DNA from: Dioscorea cayenensis subsp. rotundata
Lineage: Eukaryota > Streptophyta > Magnoliopsida > Dioscoreales > Dioscoreaceae
NCBI RefSeq assembly: GCF_009730915.1
Contig: NC_052488.1
Span: forward strand, 17,106,305 to 17,170,304
Direction of reading: 5' to 3'
DNA: 64,000 nucleotides
A model generated the notes under the pieces. That model had not been told where the DNA came from and searched no databases. It was given only the letters and a program-made list of their open reading frames with translations. Of the stretch, positions 11,937-23,262 are shown in pieces. Position numbers and translations under genes: made by a program. Every line of letters begins with the position of its first letter. Position 1 is the stretch's first letter.

Positions 11937-12221
11937 GGTTATTTTGTCTAAGAGGTATGCCATAGCACAGTTTATAAATAGAGATGTTTTTAACCGCTAA
12001 ATTTCAAAGGCGGAAATACAAACTTCTGTAAAGTTCTACCGAAGTCCGTACCAAATGCGACATATATATATATATATAACTCTTGTTTCCCTCATCCAAA
12101 TACGTGATATCCAACTTCACAATATAATTAAATTGTGAGTTTTTGTTTGCATTGCAAAAACAAAAATTTACTAATATACTAATGAAAAAATTTTATAAAA
12201 AAATTAAACTATAATTTTTAG
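11937..12221. other. AT-rich intergenic stretch
   Basis: TA repeats near 12062-12079 and no open frame of note. It joins the Helitron end to the dispersed repeat at 12222. Confidence 0.4.
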
Positions 12222-12840
12222 GGAAAATTATTTTTTTGGTTCCTGAAAGTTTCAAAACATCCCAGACAGGCCCTCTGACATTTGAATTTGCCAGACAGTC
12301 CCTCCTTTTTTTGACAGCTTATTTTTCAATCCTGACAGTGTACTTTTCAATTAATGCAGCTTACTCTGTTAGTTTATTCTATTTTACAACATGTACTTCC
12401 CGCTTAAAAATATATAGTTTGCATTTAACATTGCGTGTTTTCATTTAACCACATAAATTTTCACTTAACATATAGCACAATTACATTTAAAATTTGACTT
12501 TTCCGTTTAAAATTATTAGTTTTCGCTTAAAATTTGGTGTTTTCGCTTAACTACATAAGTTTTCACTTAACATATAACACATTTGTGTTTAAAATTTGAC
12601 TTTGCCACTTAAAATTATGGGTTTCCGCTTAAAATTTGGTATTTTCGCTTAAAAACTGAGAGTCAGCCCAGTTAATATCTGTTACCTTTATGTCAACGTC
12701 AATCACCTTTATGTCAGAAAGGTCTGAAAAATAACCTGTCAGAAAAAGGAAGGATTCTTTGGGAATACTCAAAGTTATGGGGTTTTTTTGTGAATACCTG
12801 AATTTTGGAGGAATTTTTTTGTTCATTTGCAGTAATTTTT
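12222..12840. repeat. Dispersed repeat, copy 1 (pair with 48698-49200)
   Basis: Non-coding repeat sharing long stretches with 48698-49200: GACATTTGAATTT, TTTTCAATTAATGCAGCT, CACTCTGTTAGTTTATTCT (with one change) and several TTTnCGCTTAAAATT blocks. The internal blocks CGCTTAAAATTTGGTnTTTTCGCTTAA are themselves repeated at 12520-12560 and 12625-12655. I found no clear terminal inverted repeat or target duplication, so the class is unknown. Confidence 0.6.
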
Positions 12841-13413
12841 ATTGTTTTTGCTTTAATTTATTTTTCAAAATAAAAAAAAGGAAAAAAAAATCAATCATAA
12901 ATTATATTTTATAAAATTTATAAGTTGACTTTTATCCACATAGGCTTACATAAGCAAATTAAAGTGGTTTAGAGACGGATATAATTGAGGGTATTTTAGT
13001 AATTATGCATTTATATAAGGAGGTATACAAGTAATTTTCTTCATTATTAAATTGTTATTATTATCACTTGAGAGATTATATATATATATATATATATTTT
13101 TGAGGAAAGAGCTACAACGTAGATAGACTTGAGAGATTATATTTAACACGCAAACACTCAATGAAGTGGGAAAGATTCAATTGTTCTATCAACTTAGTGG
13201 TGACCATTTGGTGCCAATTGATTAGTTTTCTTTATGTTTTTTTATTACTAGAAAGAAATGCAAGGAAGGAATCCTTCCTTTGCCTTTCTTTGTCTTCTCT
13301 CTGCAAATCATGCTAAACTTTATTCAGTCATGTCCAAAATAACACAAACCATTATTGCCTTAGTGGATTACAACACCAAAGTCACACTCTTTATATATAT
13401 ATATATATATATA
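12841..13413. other. AT-rich intergenic stretch, no gene seen
   Basis: AT-rich sequence with a TA microsatellite at about 13077-13097 and another at 13390-13412 that serves as the insertion site of the following MITE. Confidence 0.4.
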
Positions 13414-13660
13414 GGAAAAACATAAGTCCCTAGATTTGAAATCTAGGGACGTTTTAAATCTAAATTGTTGGATCATCATCCGATGGTTGATTGATTATAT
13501 GAACACTGTTCACCTTTTTACTGTTTATGATCACTGTACAACACTGTAGAACGCGGTTTCTACTGTTCATAATGATAAGAGCCGTCAGATTTTCATCCGA
13601 TGGCTACTATGGACATCCCTAGATTTGAAATCTAGGGACGTCCCTAGATGATGGATTCTC
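13414..13660 (-). mobile_element. Palindrome-ended MITE in (TA)n, copy 3 (inverted)
   Basis: Reverse-complement copy of the elements at 7588 and 7850, again between TATATA tracts. The left end is slightly shortened: the perfect palindrome is kept only at the right end, ATCTAGGGACGTCCCTAGAT at about 13630-13650. It lies about 350 bp downstream of the ankyrin gene's stop codon. Confidence 0.8.
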
Positions 13661-14012
13661 ATATATATACATATATATACACATACATGATACACGCATA
13701 TAACTTTGATTTAGATGGAACCCTTTTTTAATGCCAAATAGATCAACATCCATAAATCAATTAACATTTTTTTTTTCAAAGAAGTAAAAAGAACATGAGC
13801 TGTACGAACTAAATATATTAGAATAAAATTTCATAATAATACAATGGTAAATTCTAATCCCGACCTTATATCTTTATTGCCACATGATGTTTATCCAACA
13901 ACTTACAATACGGTAGCCTCAAAACCAGTGACATTTATACCAAAACTGGACCTAAAAACAGGTTCAATAGATATGTACATCCAAGCAGAGTATATACAGA
14001 CATATGATGAAC

Positions 14013-16886
14013 TTACAATGCATATATCTTATCATGGTCGGAGAAGGCGTCGGGATCGGAATAAGCTGAATAATGAGACCATGAGAAGGATTTGCTGCCG
14101 CTCGTCCTCTTTATTCGTCTCTGTGAATCATCACCGAACTTGAAACGACGGCGAAGAACAAGATACATCATGATCACTAGAGTTCCTAGCATTATTGGCA
14201 CTCCGACGACCATTATGGTGAAAGCCATCCATGATGCTTGCCTTCCTACGACGACAAATGCTAATGCAAGGAAAGCCCCGCATGTGCTAACGCAGGCCGA
14301 CCACATGAGCTTGTTCACAACAGAGACCACGCGCTTTTGAGCTCCCGTCTCCCATGCCACGAGCGTAATTTGAACGACGACAACCGCCAGGGATATGAAC
14401 AGAGCAAATGCGTTGAGAAGGCAGAACACTCGGAACCCCATTTTGTCAGCAATGTTAGCCTTGCCGACATCTGGACCATCCTGAAAGTATTGCCCTGGAA
14501 GGTTGAAAATGGCCATGAAAGCGATCGAGGCAATGAGGACAGCGACGACTGTCACGGAATTGATTGTGTTCTGCACAGCTTCTCTGTGTAGTTTCCTGAG
14601 CTCCTTGGCGATGCCTGACACTCGTTTGTTGGTTTTCGCATTTTGAATGAGTTGGTTTTGGACACCATGTTTTATGTCACTCACAGTTCGTCTCAGTTCT
14701 GATGCTTCATCATGTTGGCCGACATGCCTTGCCTTCTTAGCACCGGCTTCTGAAAGGCTTTCGACAATGTCCATTTGGGATTCACCGTACGGGATTTTCT
14801 CTACTAAGTCCAGAGCAGTTTCTTTCTGATTGTTAATAATATTCACTTCAATAGATTCATAACTCAGTAGAAGACGTACCATCTGCACAGCAGAAAAAAT
14901 AAGAACTCTTAAGAATACAATGAAACACTTGCATGATAAAAAAAAAGGCTTTGATATCTGACTGCAGTGAACCACAAAACGAAAAAAAATACTCTCACAG
15001 CAATCAAGTGATGTTCATCCCAGAGAAATCATAAGTCATAAATCATAATCCAACAAATGAAATTAAAGGTCAACTTATAACTTTTCAATTGTGCAAACTT
15101 CAAAATGCAAGACTCCGAAATGGATTATGCATTCCTGATTCAATCCCTTGGTAATAATGCAACAGGTAGAAGTTAAGCCATAATGAGTTATAAAAACTTT
15201 AGAGTTCATAAGAGATCTCACTAATTAACAATAACATATTATTGATCCACATTTATTAATACAAACATAAAAGATGACAACTTAAGACATGAAGGTTCAT
15301 TCTGTCTAATAGCACCATGCATAAAAAATGAACAACAAATGAGAGTTGTGCAATAATTGCAGTGATAATGTTAACAACAGAAATTGTCCATCACAGGAAT
15401 ATAATTAGATAAATAAAGATTATGTATGCAAAATGGAACATAGTGGCAAACAAATGGAATACAGTTTCACATCAAACAGTCAGTGTGTGCATAGCAGAGA
15501 TCCTTCAACTAAAAAAAAAAGGAAAAAAGTAGATTAGACAACACAAAATGAAGATTTATCTAGAAAAAAAAAGTATATATGCTGATTTTATTCGATATAG
15601 AACTAGATATATACTCGCAATCTTGTCTAGGAGCAGAGTTATAACAAAATAAGCATAAGCTCAGAAAATTGAAATACAACAGCAGAAAGTTGTTTACCTG
15701 TGGCCGCCATTTTCTGGTGGCTATATGCAACGCTGTATTTCCCTTCTTATCACGTATATTGAGTATTGAAAGATCAGTGACCAACATCTCCTCTACAACA
15801 TCAGGATTCTGGCCTTTTACTGCCATATGAAGTGCAGTTTGGCCTTTCTTATCAATGATAGAAACAACTCCAGGATCCCTCTCCAAAAGAACCTTGACAA
15901 TTTCAAGAAGACCATTCCTTGCAGCCATGTGAAGTGAAGTCTTTCCATTTTTTCTCACAATCCTTATTGTACTATCATCAACATCCAATATGGCATTCAC
16001 CACATCCAAGTGACCCTTAACTGCAGCTGAATACAGGGGACTTGTGTTTGATGAATCACATGATTTGCAGAGTGAAGGCCATAGCTGCAGAAGTTCCTTC
16101 ACAACCCCTGTAATCAAATCAAGATCCGATTTACATCTTATTGAAATTATTCAAACATTAGAGACTCAACCCATGAACGCTTTTGCTTGCTTCACATGAT
16201 TTGCTTCTTTTTTTGTATATATCACAAGATCAAACCCAGTTCCATCAAAAGTAAAACTTTTTGAAGAATCAAATCAACTTTCACTAAGAATAATTTCCAA
16301 AGAAAGTTGAAAATTTTGCAGAAGAATTCAAACATCAGTTTACTAGAACGGAAAAGAAGCCATGCATTCCAAACTAAAACTCAAACAAACACCTCTCCAA
16401 TAACAATCAAAATCCCAAAATCCCAATACTATTCAAAATCAAAACTTTTCATTCCCAAACGCAAGAAAAAAAAACTCAAAACAAAAGAAAAAAAAAACAC
16501 AAAGCAACCACCAAACAAAAACAACAAAACCAAAAACCAAAAAACAAAAAATTAAAAAAAAAATCTCATCTTTTTCCAAGAACCGAAATTACAAGTTCCT
16601 CACCAGCATGGCCATGCTTAGCAGCAACCTGCAAAGCATCCAAATCAAGCCGCGAACGCATCTTCGCCGTCTCATCATCGCAAAACCCAACCAAATAAGA
16701 GACCAAAGCGCCGAAGTTATTCTCCGCAGCTATATAAAGCGCTGTCTCTCCAGCCTCCGTCTGCGCAGCCATGAGCGCCGCTCCACCACCTCCATCAGCG
16801 CCCTCAACGATGCGGCGGACTTCCTCGATGTCCCCAGCTCGCACGGCGGTGAAGAGCCCCTGCGCGGATCTCAGCCTCACATCCAT
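14013..16886 (-). CDS. Ankyrin-repeat protein with PGG membrane domain (ITN1/ACD6 group)
   Basis: Exons on the minus strand are 16886-16604, 16107-15698 and 14882-14013, giving 1563 nt and 520 residues with GT-AG junctions. Residues 1-230 carry about five ankyrin repeats (GETALYIAAENN, NTSPLYSAAVKGHLDVV, GKTSLHMAARNGLLEIVK, GQTALHMAVKG, GNTALHIATRK). Residues 320-435 form the PGG domain (KELRKLHREAVQNTINSV, FNLPGQYF). Four hydrophobic segments (about 339-357, 381-404, 422-443 and 449-473) and a basic Ser-rich tail ending in DHDKIYAL follow. The family acts at the plasma membrane or endomembranes in stress and defence signalling. The closest relative I know is Arabidopsis At2g01680. The ATG at 16886 is the first in frame; the upstream frame (to 17108) begins with GTG and runs through a trinucleotide repeat. 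Confidence 0.92.
14976..15697. other. Second intron of the ankyrin gene
   Basis: This is most of the 815-bp intron 14883-15697. It is AT-rich with no recognisable element. It starts on the minus strand with GTAAACAACTT after codons RPQ, and ends TGTGCAG before the codons MVRLLL. Confidence 0.7.
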
Positions 16887-16968
16887 CCGAAAGTCAATAC
16901 CAATAACAACAAGAGAAGCCCTTCCTATTGAAAAATCATGGCAGAGGAAAGCATGGAGAGATGATTGA

Positions 16969-17050
16969 GTGTTGGGAATGAGAAGAAGAAGAAGAAGAAG
17001 AAGAAGAAGAAGAAGATGATGATGATGATGAAGAGGTCGCTTTGAAAGGA
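16969..17050. repeat. Trinucleotide microsatellite in the ankyrin gene leader
   Basis: (GAA)n followed by (GAT)n, about 16980-17031, read as CTT/ATC repeats on the coding strand. It lies upstream of the ATG at 16886, in the presumed 5' UTR. The length is likely polymorphic. A second run, (TAA)n, is at 17134-17160. Confidence 0.8.
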
Positions 17051-17109
17051 CCTTGTGAGGTTGATGGAAGAGTGATGAATGGTTGTTCTCTTGTTTTTTA
17101 AGTGACACT

Positions 17110-17934
17110 AAAAAAAAATAAAAAAATAAAAAAATAATAATAATAATAATAATAATAATAAGGAAGTGGAGAAACTGTGTGTGAAAACTTGGTGGTGGGT
17201 TGTTCTGCTTTAAATTCCTCCTTTTTTTATTTATTTTTTAAATAATATTAATGTTATTTATTATAATTTAAATATTATATATATATATGCAAGTAATATT
17301 GGTATTAACATGGGCGAAATTGTCTGAAGAATTTTATGTAAACTAATAATTTATGTTTTTTAATCTTTGACTTTTGTATTTTGTTGGGAGCCAGGGGTTT
17401 TTAATTAATTTTAAATAAGATACTAAAAATTTTAAAAAATAAATAAATATTTTTAAGTAGATTTTTTTTTACATATGCAAAGATACAAACTACTTCTTTA
17501 AATATCTCATGATTCAACCTTTGGACCAACTATATTGGTATTATTATATATTTTATATTTTTTTAAAAAAATAATTGGAAGTATATTTTTACAATAATTA
17601 TATTTTATTGCAAAATGTTATATATATATTTTTTTTTTTCCTGCCCTACATAGAGGAGGAGAATTTGGGTAAAAATGTGATTTTACTTTTTTGTATTTTT
17701 AAGAAATAGTAATTTGTAGGGATATGATCACATATGGTTTTCTAAGTTGGAGGTGTATTATTAGCAATTATCCAATTGTGTGATATTGATTAATGAATGT
17801 AAATTTTTTTAAAAATTTAGAAAACTAGTTAATTATTGTTATTTAAAGTTAATATAAAAATATATGTATATGTAGTTATTTTTAAAATTTTGACAATTAA
17901 ATAGCTTCTTTCTCCACCATCATTTTTTTAGAAC
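17110..17934. other. Upstream region of the ankyrin gene
   Basis: The 5' flank of the minus-strand ankyrin gene, very AT-rich, with no open frame or element that I can support. I could not assign a TATA box with confidence. Confidence 0.35.
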
Positions 17935-18178
17935 ACTCCCTCTATTTTTTTTATCTGTCGTGAATAATCTAATCTCACATACTAAGAAAATTAGTTATTT
18001 CACATAATTTAATAAAAAATAATTATCTTTCAAAAATTACTCCTAATTTATATCTTTACATTTCTCTCTCATATTAAATTTCAAGGATAGAATTGAATAG
18101 AGTGTTAGGGTAATTTTTTTAAAAAAATAATAATAAATACTTTTTGATATTTAAAAATGACAGATAAAAAAAATATGG

Positions 18179-18185
<7 letters not shown>
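17935..18185 (-). mobile_element. Stowaway-like MITE, diverged copy
   Basis: Starts CTCCCTCTATTTTTTTTATC and ends near ATGACAGATAAAAAAAATA. Its interior is a reverse-complement relative of 18602-18879 (shared AATCTCACATAC, AATTAGTTATTTCACATAAT, ATTTATATCTTCACATTTCTC-type blocks). The right end has decayed and runs into a (GA)n tract at 18185-18213. Confidence 0.6.
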
Positions 18186-18215
<30 letters not shown>

Positions 18216-18494
18216 ACTTGTATGTGAGCGGGAATACAAGTTTTTTAAAATTACTTAGCTAGTTAAGTTTGTTAGGGAAAATAATTTAATTCTTTATGGA
18301 CCCAAAGCAAATAAAATAAATGTAATAATTCCAAGGGGAGAAGCTCCATGATCTTGAGTCACTTAATGTCGGACAATGTCCATTTGTCATGTGGATCTAT
18401 TTAAAAATATGTCTCACTTGGCCAGCTATTAGAGAATTCTCTGACTTATTAAAACTTTTATTTTAATATTTCTCCCTCCGATCTTAAATACATA

Positions 18495-19069
18495 CTTCCT
18501 CCGGTCCTAAATACATATCGTTTAAAAATATTACGTAAAAATTAAAAATAGCATTAAATTATTTAAATTATAACATAAAAAACAACTAAATTAAGAAACT
18601 ACTCCCTCTGTTCTTTTTTGTCTGTTATAAACCCATGTTCCTTTTTATCAGTCATTTTTAAACATCAAGAAGCATTTATTATTATTTTTTTCCAAAATTA
18701 TCCTAACAATCTCTATTCAATTCTCTTTTTGAAATTTAATATGAGAGAGAAATGTGAAGATATAAATTAGGGGTAATTTTGAAAAAATAACTAATTTTTT
18801 ATTAAATTATGTGAAATAACTAACTTTATTGGTATGTGAGATTCGGTTATTCATGATAGATAAAAAAGAACGGAGGGAGTATCGCTCTTGAAACCATGTA
18901 TTTTTCTTTGGGACTATAAATATTACTCTCTTCATTTATATAACTTAGGAAATTGAAGATGGATAAAATTGGGAAAAAAGAATAAATATTGCGTTGATAT
19001 TGTAAAATGACAACTATTTTGAAATAAATTTGTTTTCTTAAAATGACATGTATTTAGGAACGGATGAAG
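18495..19069 (+). mobile_element. Stowaway-like MITE (outer), TSD TA
   Basis: Left end CTTCCTCCGGTCCTAAATAC and right end GTATTTAGGAACGGATGAAG are inverted repeats, flanked by TA at 18493-18494 and 19070-19071. This is the signature of Tc1/mariner-type Stowaway MITEs. The interior is interrupted by the inner element at 18602-18879. Confidence 0.75.
18602..18879 (+). mobile_element. Stowaway-like MITE (inner, nested), TSD TA
   Basis: Terminal inverted repeats CTCCCTCTGTTCTTTTTTGT and rc(GATAGATAAAAAAGAACGGAGGGAG), flanked by TA on both sides (18600-18601 and 18880-18881). It is 278 bp long and lies wholly inside the outer element, so it inserted later. The diverged copy at 17935 belongs to the same family in the opposite orientation. 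Confidence 0.8.
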
Positions 19070-19204
19070 TACTAATTTATTTATTCAAATACATGCCTAA
19101 TAATCAAAATATCATAATAAAAAATGAGAGCTTATTAGTAATATTTTTTTTCCCAGACAACAAACATCTTCATTTAAGATTAATAATAAAAATGAGAGCT
19201 TATT

Positions 19205-20640
19205 AGTAATATTTTAATTCAAGCCAAAATTTGAGTTATATATTTTATATAAAATTATTTTTATTTATTAAATTATGTTATTGAACTTGAGTTTGACACC
19301 ATTTCAAGGAGTTGTTGTTATCTTAAAGGATATATTAGATAATTTTTTTAATTTAATTTAAAAACATGAACCAGTGCCTGAGTGCCATCATTGATCATTC
19401 TCTTGCCATGACCTTTGTGGGACTCTAATAAATCACCTTCATTACTTTATTTTTAATGGAGATTGATTGATGTTTCTGCCCACCACTTCTGTTATTTCTA
19501 CAAACTCATCATACTTCATGTTAAGAAAGAAAAGTTCCAAATTTTCTCATTTTTTTAAGGCTTTTAAAAATTAAAAATAAATCTAGCGGAGGAACAAATA
19601 TAAGAGAAGTAGGTAAACACTAATAATAATAATAATAATGATATTTAGGCTGAATTGATGATACGAAGCCAAATTGACATTCATATTAGAATCTACATCA
19701 TTCTTTTTCTCCTTTTTTTTTTATAAAAACACTTAATTTATCTTTTATCATTTAAATTTTAGTATAAACAGTAAACTAAAAACCCTCTCTCTAAACCTTA
19801 AGTTTTTGGAATTTTGGGTATAAGCTTTTATAATATTTTGGCTTAAAATTTTTGGGTATTAGGGTTTAGAGTTTAGTATAAATCCCTAAACTTTAAAAAT
19901 TATAAAACATTAAGGGTTTAGATTATAAAAGAAAAGAAAAATTCAGAAAAAAGAGATAAAGAATGACGTGGATTCTAGCATTGATACCAACTTAGTATTT
20001 ACGTCATTCGGACTATGAATCCAGTCAATTTATTCATCCTAAATAACATTATATATATATATATTCATATGGATTTTATAAGTTGCCACTTATCCGTTTA
20101 GCTACATGTGATAAGAGTTACTAAAGCAGGAGGGTGAGCAAACTCAAAAATCTGTCTTTAGTTTGAATTACAAGCTGGAACTTATCAACATGAAGTAAAA
20201 ATTGTTAGTAATCTTTGTTCAACCATATGACTATGCCCGAAGTTTGTTACTTTAACCATAAGGAGAATGTCAAAGGTAGGGTTAGTGATTGTAGTAAAAT
20301 AGTAACAAGGTAACCGTATTAGAAAGATGCGACTAAATTACCTCTTTTTTATAGAGAATTAAGTATTTTGGTATACCATTTTATCACACCCAAAACGAAG
20401 TGCGGTGAATTTTAGCTAAACTTTGATATAGAAGAAATGCATTAAGAATCATATTAAAAAAGATTTGAGATAAAAAAAAAATCAATAATAATAAAAAAGA
20501 ATGCATTTCTTCCATCAATGTCATTTGTGTGGATATTATGAGACCTAGAACCAAAATAATAATAATAATAATAAAATAAAACCATTAATTAATAGGGTGA
20601 TAAATATCTAGTTTCCTTTGGGTTGTAGCTTTGTGAAAAG
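19205..20640 (+). repeat. Segmental duplication A (paired with 28849-30745)
   Basis: Shares ordered text with 28849-30745 over about 1.4 kb: TTTTAATTCAAGCCAAAATT, CTCTTGCCATGACCTTTGTG, GTTAAGAAAGAAAAGTTCC, ATTAATTAATAGGGTGATAA-type blocks. The centre (about 19770-19935) is rich in the telomere-like word AAACCCTAAA in both orientations and can fold back. The 3' third contains a decayed plastid 16S rRNA fragment (separate entry). There is no open frame. Confidence 0.75.
20084..20430 (+). pseudogene. Decayed plastid rrn16 3' end plus rrn16-trnI spacer (NUPT), copy 1
   Basis: Collinear with the 3' end of chloroplast 16S rRNA as I know it. Recognisable landmarks are AGGGTGAGC, AATTGTTAGTAATC, TGCCCGAAGT, TTACTTTAACCATAAGGAG, AGTAACAAGGTAACCGTA (20301-20318) and a decayed anti-Shine-Dalgarno end, TTACCTCTTTT. 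After the rRNA end, the sequence continues like the plastid rrn16-trnI spacer (GTATTTTGG, CACACCCAAAA, TTAGCTAAACTTTGATAT). Changes are mostly C-to-T and G-to-A, as expected of methylated nuclear plastid DNA. A block between about 20228 and 20232 is deleted relative to copy 2. It is non-functional. Confidence 0.75.
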
Positions 20641-21017
20641 AGCAATGCTATATATCACAAACTTGTTTCATGAATTCATCACACAACCAACGTGGCAGCT
20701 TAGTTTCTCTCTCCTAGTCAACATATATAATATATTATAAAATGAATTGTGATTTCAAGGCTAGCATTACCACTTGCAAGCCCTGATCTCTTTTTTTTTC
20801 TCAACCATTGCTACCTTCGTCGCATCATCACCAATCTCCTGTCAACTGACGTCGCCACTGCTTATCGCTAGTCCATCAACCACACAACCACCGTCGTCAA
20901 TTGACATGGTCGTTGCCGTTGCTTGTAGCTATTCTCGTCAACCACACCGCGGTGGTCGCTTGTCAACGGACAACCACAGCCCGTTAATCGACGCAGGTCA
21001 CCCGTAACCGCACAGCG
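20641..21017 (+). other. Intergenic, GC-richer patch before the MaoC-like remnant
   Basis: From about 20770 the base composition rises and the frames carry Ser/Thr/Pro-rich text with repeated GTCAAC and CCGTCGTC words. It could be a degenerate transit-peptide exon of the MaoC-like gene or unrelated captured DNA. I see no feature that decides this. Confidence 0.3.
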
Positions 21018-21041
21018 GTGTTCACTCATCAACCGATGACC

Positions 21042-21690
21042 GCTATCCTCTGCTCCACCACCGTAGATATACTGAAAGAGATGAGGTGGTTCTTAGAACC
21101 AAATATCGCCCAGTGCATGGAAGTGAGTTGGTATCGGAACCCCCTCCACTTAGATCCCGATTTCGCCAGCTCCGGCGTGGATTTCTCCGGCGGCCGAATT
21201 GTTCATGGGATGCTTGTCACTTCCCTCTTCCCCTCTATCATGGCTTCTCACCTCATAATCTCTCTCTCTCTTTCTCTCTCTCTCGCTAATTTCTCTCTAT
21301 TTCTATCTATGTGATTTTGAGCATATATTGATCTTTTCTGATGAATGAGAAATGCTTGATTCATTAGATAGACATGTAGCATGAATTTGTTTGTGTTTTT
21401 TGGGAATATGAACAGATATTAATGATGAATAAGGAAAGATCGATGCACTAGATTTAGAAATATAGCTTGAGTTTATCTGTGGTTTTTGAGCAAATATGAA
21501 CCAATAATTTTAATTTGTTGGTTGTTTGGGTAGTTTTCAAGCTGATCTATTGTGTTCTTGATCTATATAGAAACTAGTTTCATCTCCATTGATGAACAAG
21601 GTCAGTTGAATGCAATGAAAAAGGTGATACATATTTTGTAATATGACCTTTGTTGCATGGCAGGTTGCCCAATCCTTAATGAATGGTTCT
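21042..21690 (+). pseudogene. MaoC-like hydroxyacyl-thioester dehydratase remnant
   Basis: The frame 21018-21314 encodes a segment aligning with the hot-dog (R)-hydratase core of plant mitochondrial 3-hydroxyacyl-thioester dehydratase (HTD2-like): RNPLHLDPDFAS, then GGRIVHGMLVTSLFPSIMAS. In the family the active site is D-x-N-P-L-H. Here the Asp position reads Tyr (SWYRNPLH). The exon then runs into a (TC)n tract (about 21260-21293) where the conserved continuation is lost. A possible second exon starts at 21664 after GCATGGCAG (VAQSL matches the family's YVxQSL) but goes out of register at once, and the solo LTR at 21764 interrupts the locus. I judge it a pseudogene fragment. Confidence 0.65.
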
Positions 21691-21763
21691 TGGGCGATTC
21701 TAATCACTCTGGGTGGCCCATGCGTATGATCTATATCTCACCATCTATTTCTTACATGGTAAT

Positions 21764-23216
21764 TGTTATAATCAACTTGTATTGTAGCTAAAACTAGTTG
21801 ATTACTGTAGCTTTTTCAGCCTAGTACTATAGCAACCGAAGTTTTCATTACTTTATCCATCATTCTTCTTCTTCTTCATTTCTCTCATTTGGCCTAACCA
21901 ACCCTTTTCCTTAAAATTTTTCTGGCAACCTTTTTTCTGGCAAACCAAGCTAGAAACTTCTTCCACCCTTACTTGTGAGTATCCTGAGAGCTTTATCTAA
22001 GTTTTTATTTCCGTATTTTACTTGTATTTAATCATTTTTCAATTCTTTGTAAATTATAGATTTAGAGCATGAATGTGGATGATTGTAGGCTCAAATTGAA
22101 GCCTTTGTTCTTGTTATTCAGTTTTGTGAATGTTTGTAAAGAAATTTCATAGTTAGATGATGTAAATCCAGAGAAAATCTTTGTATTAGGTTCGATTTTA
22201 CTGTAGCAGTTTAGTTATGTGGCACCAGTAAACTTAAGTTGTTTCTTTAGCTTCTTTGGTCTATAGCAAAGCTCAGACCCTTAGGAATTCATTGGTAACT
22301 TTTAGACCTAGTTTTGAGCCAACTCTAGGATCAATTTAGGATTGTTTGTTAGAGAAATTTAGGGTTTCATTTATTTTGTGCTAATTCTTTTTGGAGTTTT
22401 GTTGTGCTTTGGCAAGGAGGTGAAGCTTTGGCTAGAGACAAGGAACCTGCAGAGGATTAGCATTCAAAGAAGTAAAATCATATAAGTTGTGAGTATGATT
22501 AATTAAGCATAAATCTATTAGAAGAATACATATATATATATATATATTGCTTGAGTAAAGTTTTATTGGTTTTATACTTGAATCGAGGTTTTTTTTATTT
22601 GAAATGAGTTATTTATTTCATTCTTCATGTTTGCAAGTATTGTTGTTAAAAAGGAAGAATTTTCATGATGATGCATGTTTTGCAATGTTGTGATTATTAG
22701 CTTTGCAATGCTTTGCGTATGCTTGTGTTTTCTTCTTTTTCTTTGTATGGAAATGATGGTTGTTCTATTGTGATCATTGTTCTAACTATGGACCCTTCGT
22801 TGTGAGATGCAAGTTCGTGTTATTTGGTTGGTGACATCCTACTGCAGTAGGCAATTTCTATGGCTAACCTGTAAAGGTGGCGTGGAAGACCGGCAAACTT
22901 ATTAGTCTAGTTCAGGTGGGAGTGTAGAGCCCTGACTGGATGTTAATCGGGAAATCAGGGTCACCACACAATGGACCGATGGGTCAACATCAATGACATG
23001 AGTATCTTGACGGCTCCGAACCTAGCCGCGACCACATCGATGGTTTAGAGATGTTTCTAGGGCATATTGTGTTTCTTTTATAGTGTTATATTAAATTTGT
23101 GGTGAGGGAGCAAAGTCCAGCCATCACTCTTAGGAGGGCAGTCTCCCACAAATTTGATTTGGCGGTGAGTATTGTATTTTATGGATTTTAAGACTCGTAT
23201 TATATAGTTTGTTATT

Positions 23217-23262
<46 letters not shown>

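Noticed and set aside
16887..17108. N-terminal extension of the ankyrin protein with His and Leu runs
   Set aside because: The extended frame starts at GTG, not ATG, and the His/Leu runs are a translated trinucleotide microsatellite. Homologues start at the MDxR-like Met.
20301..20318. Functional rRNA gene
   Set aside because: The conserved GTAACAAGGTAACCGTA word is striking, but the surrounding 16S-like sequence has many transitions and a deletion, and only the 3' end is present.
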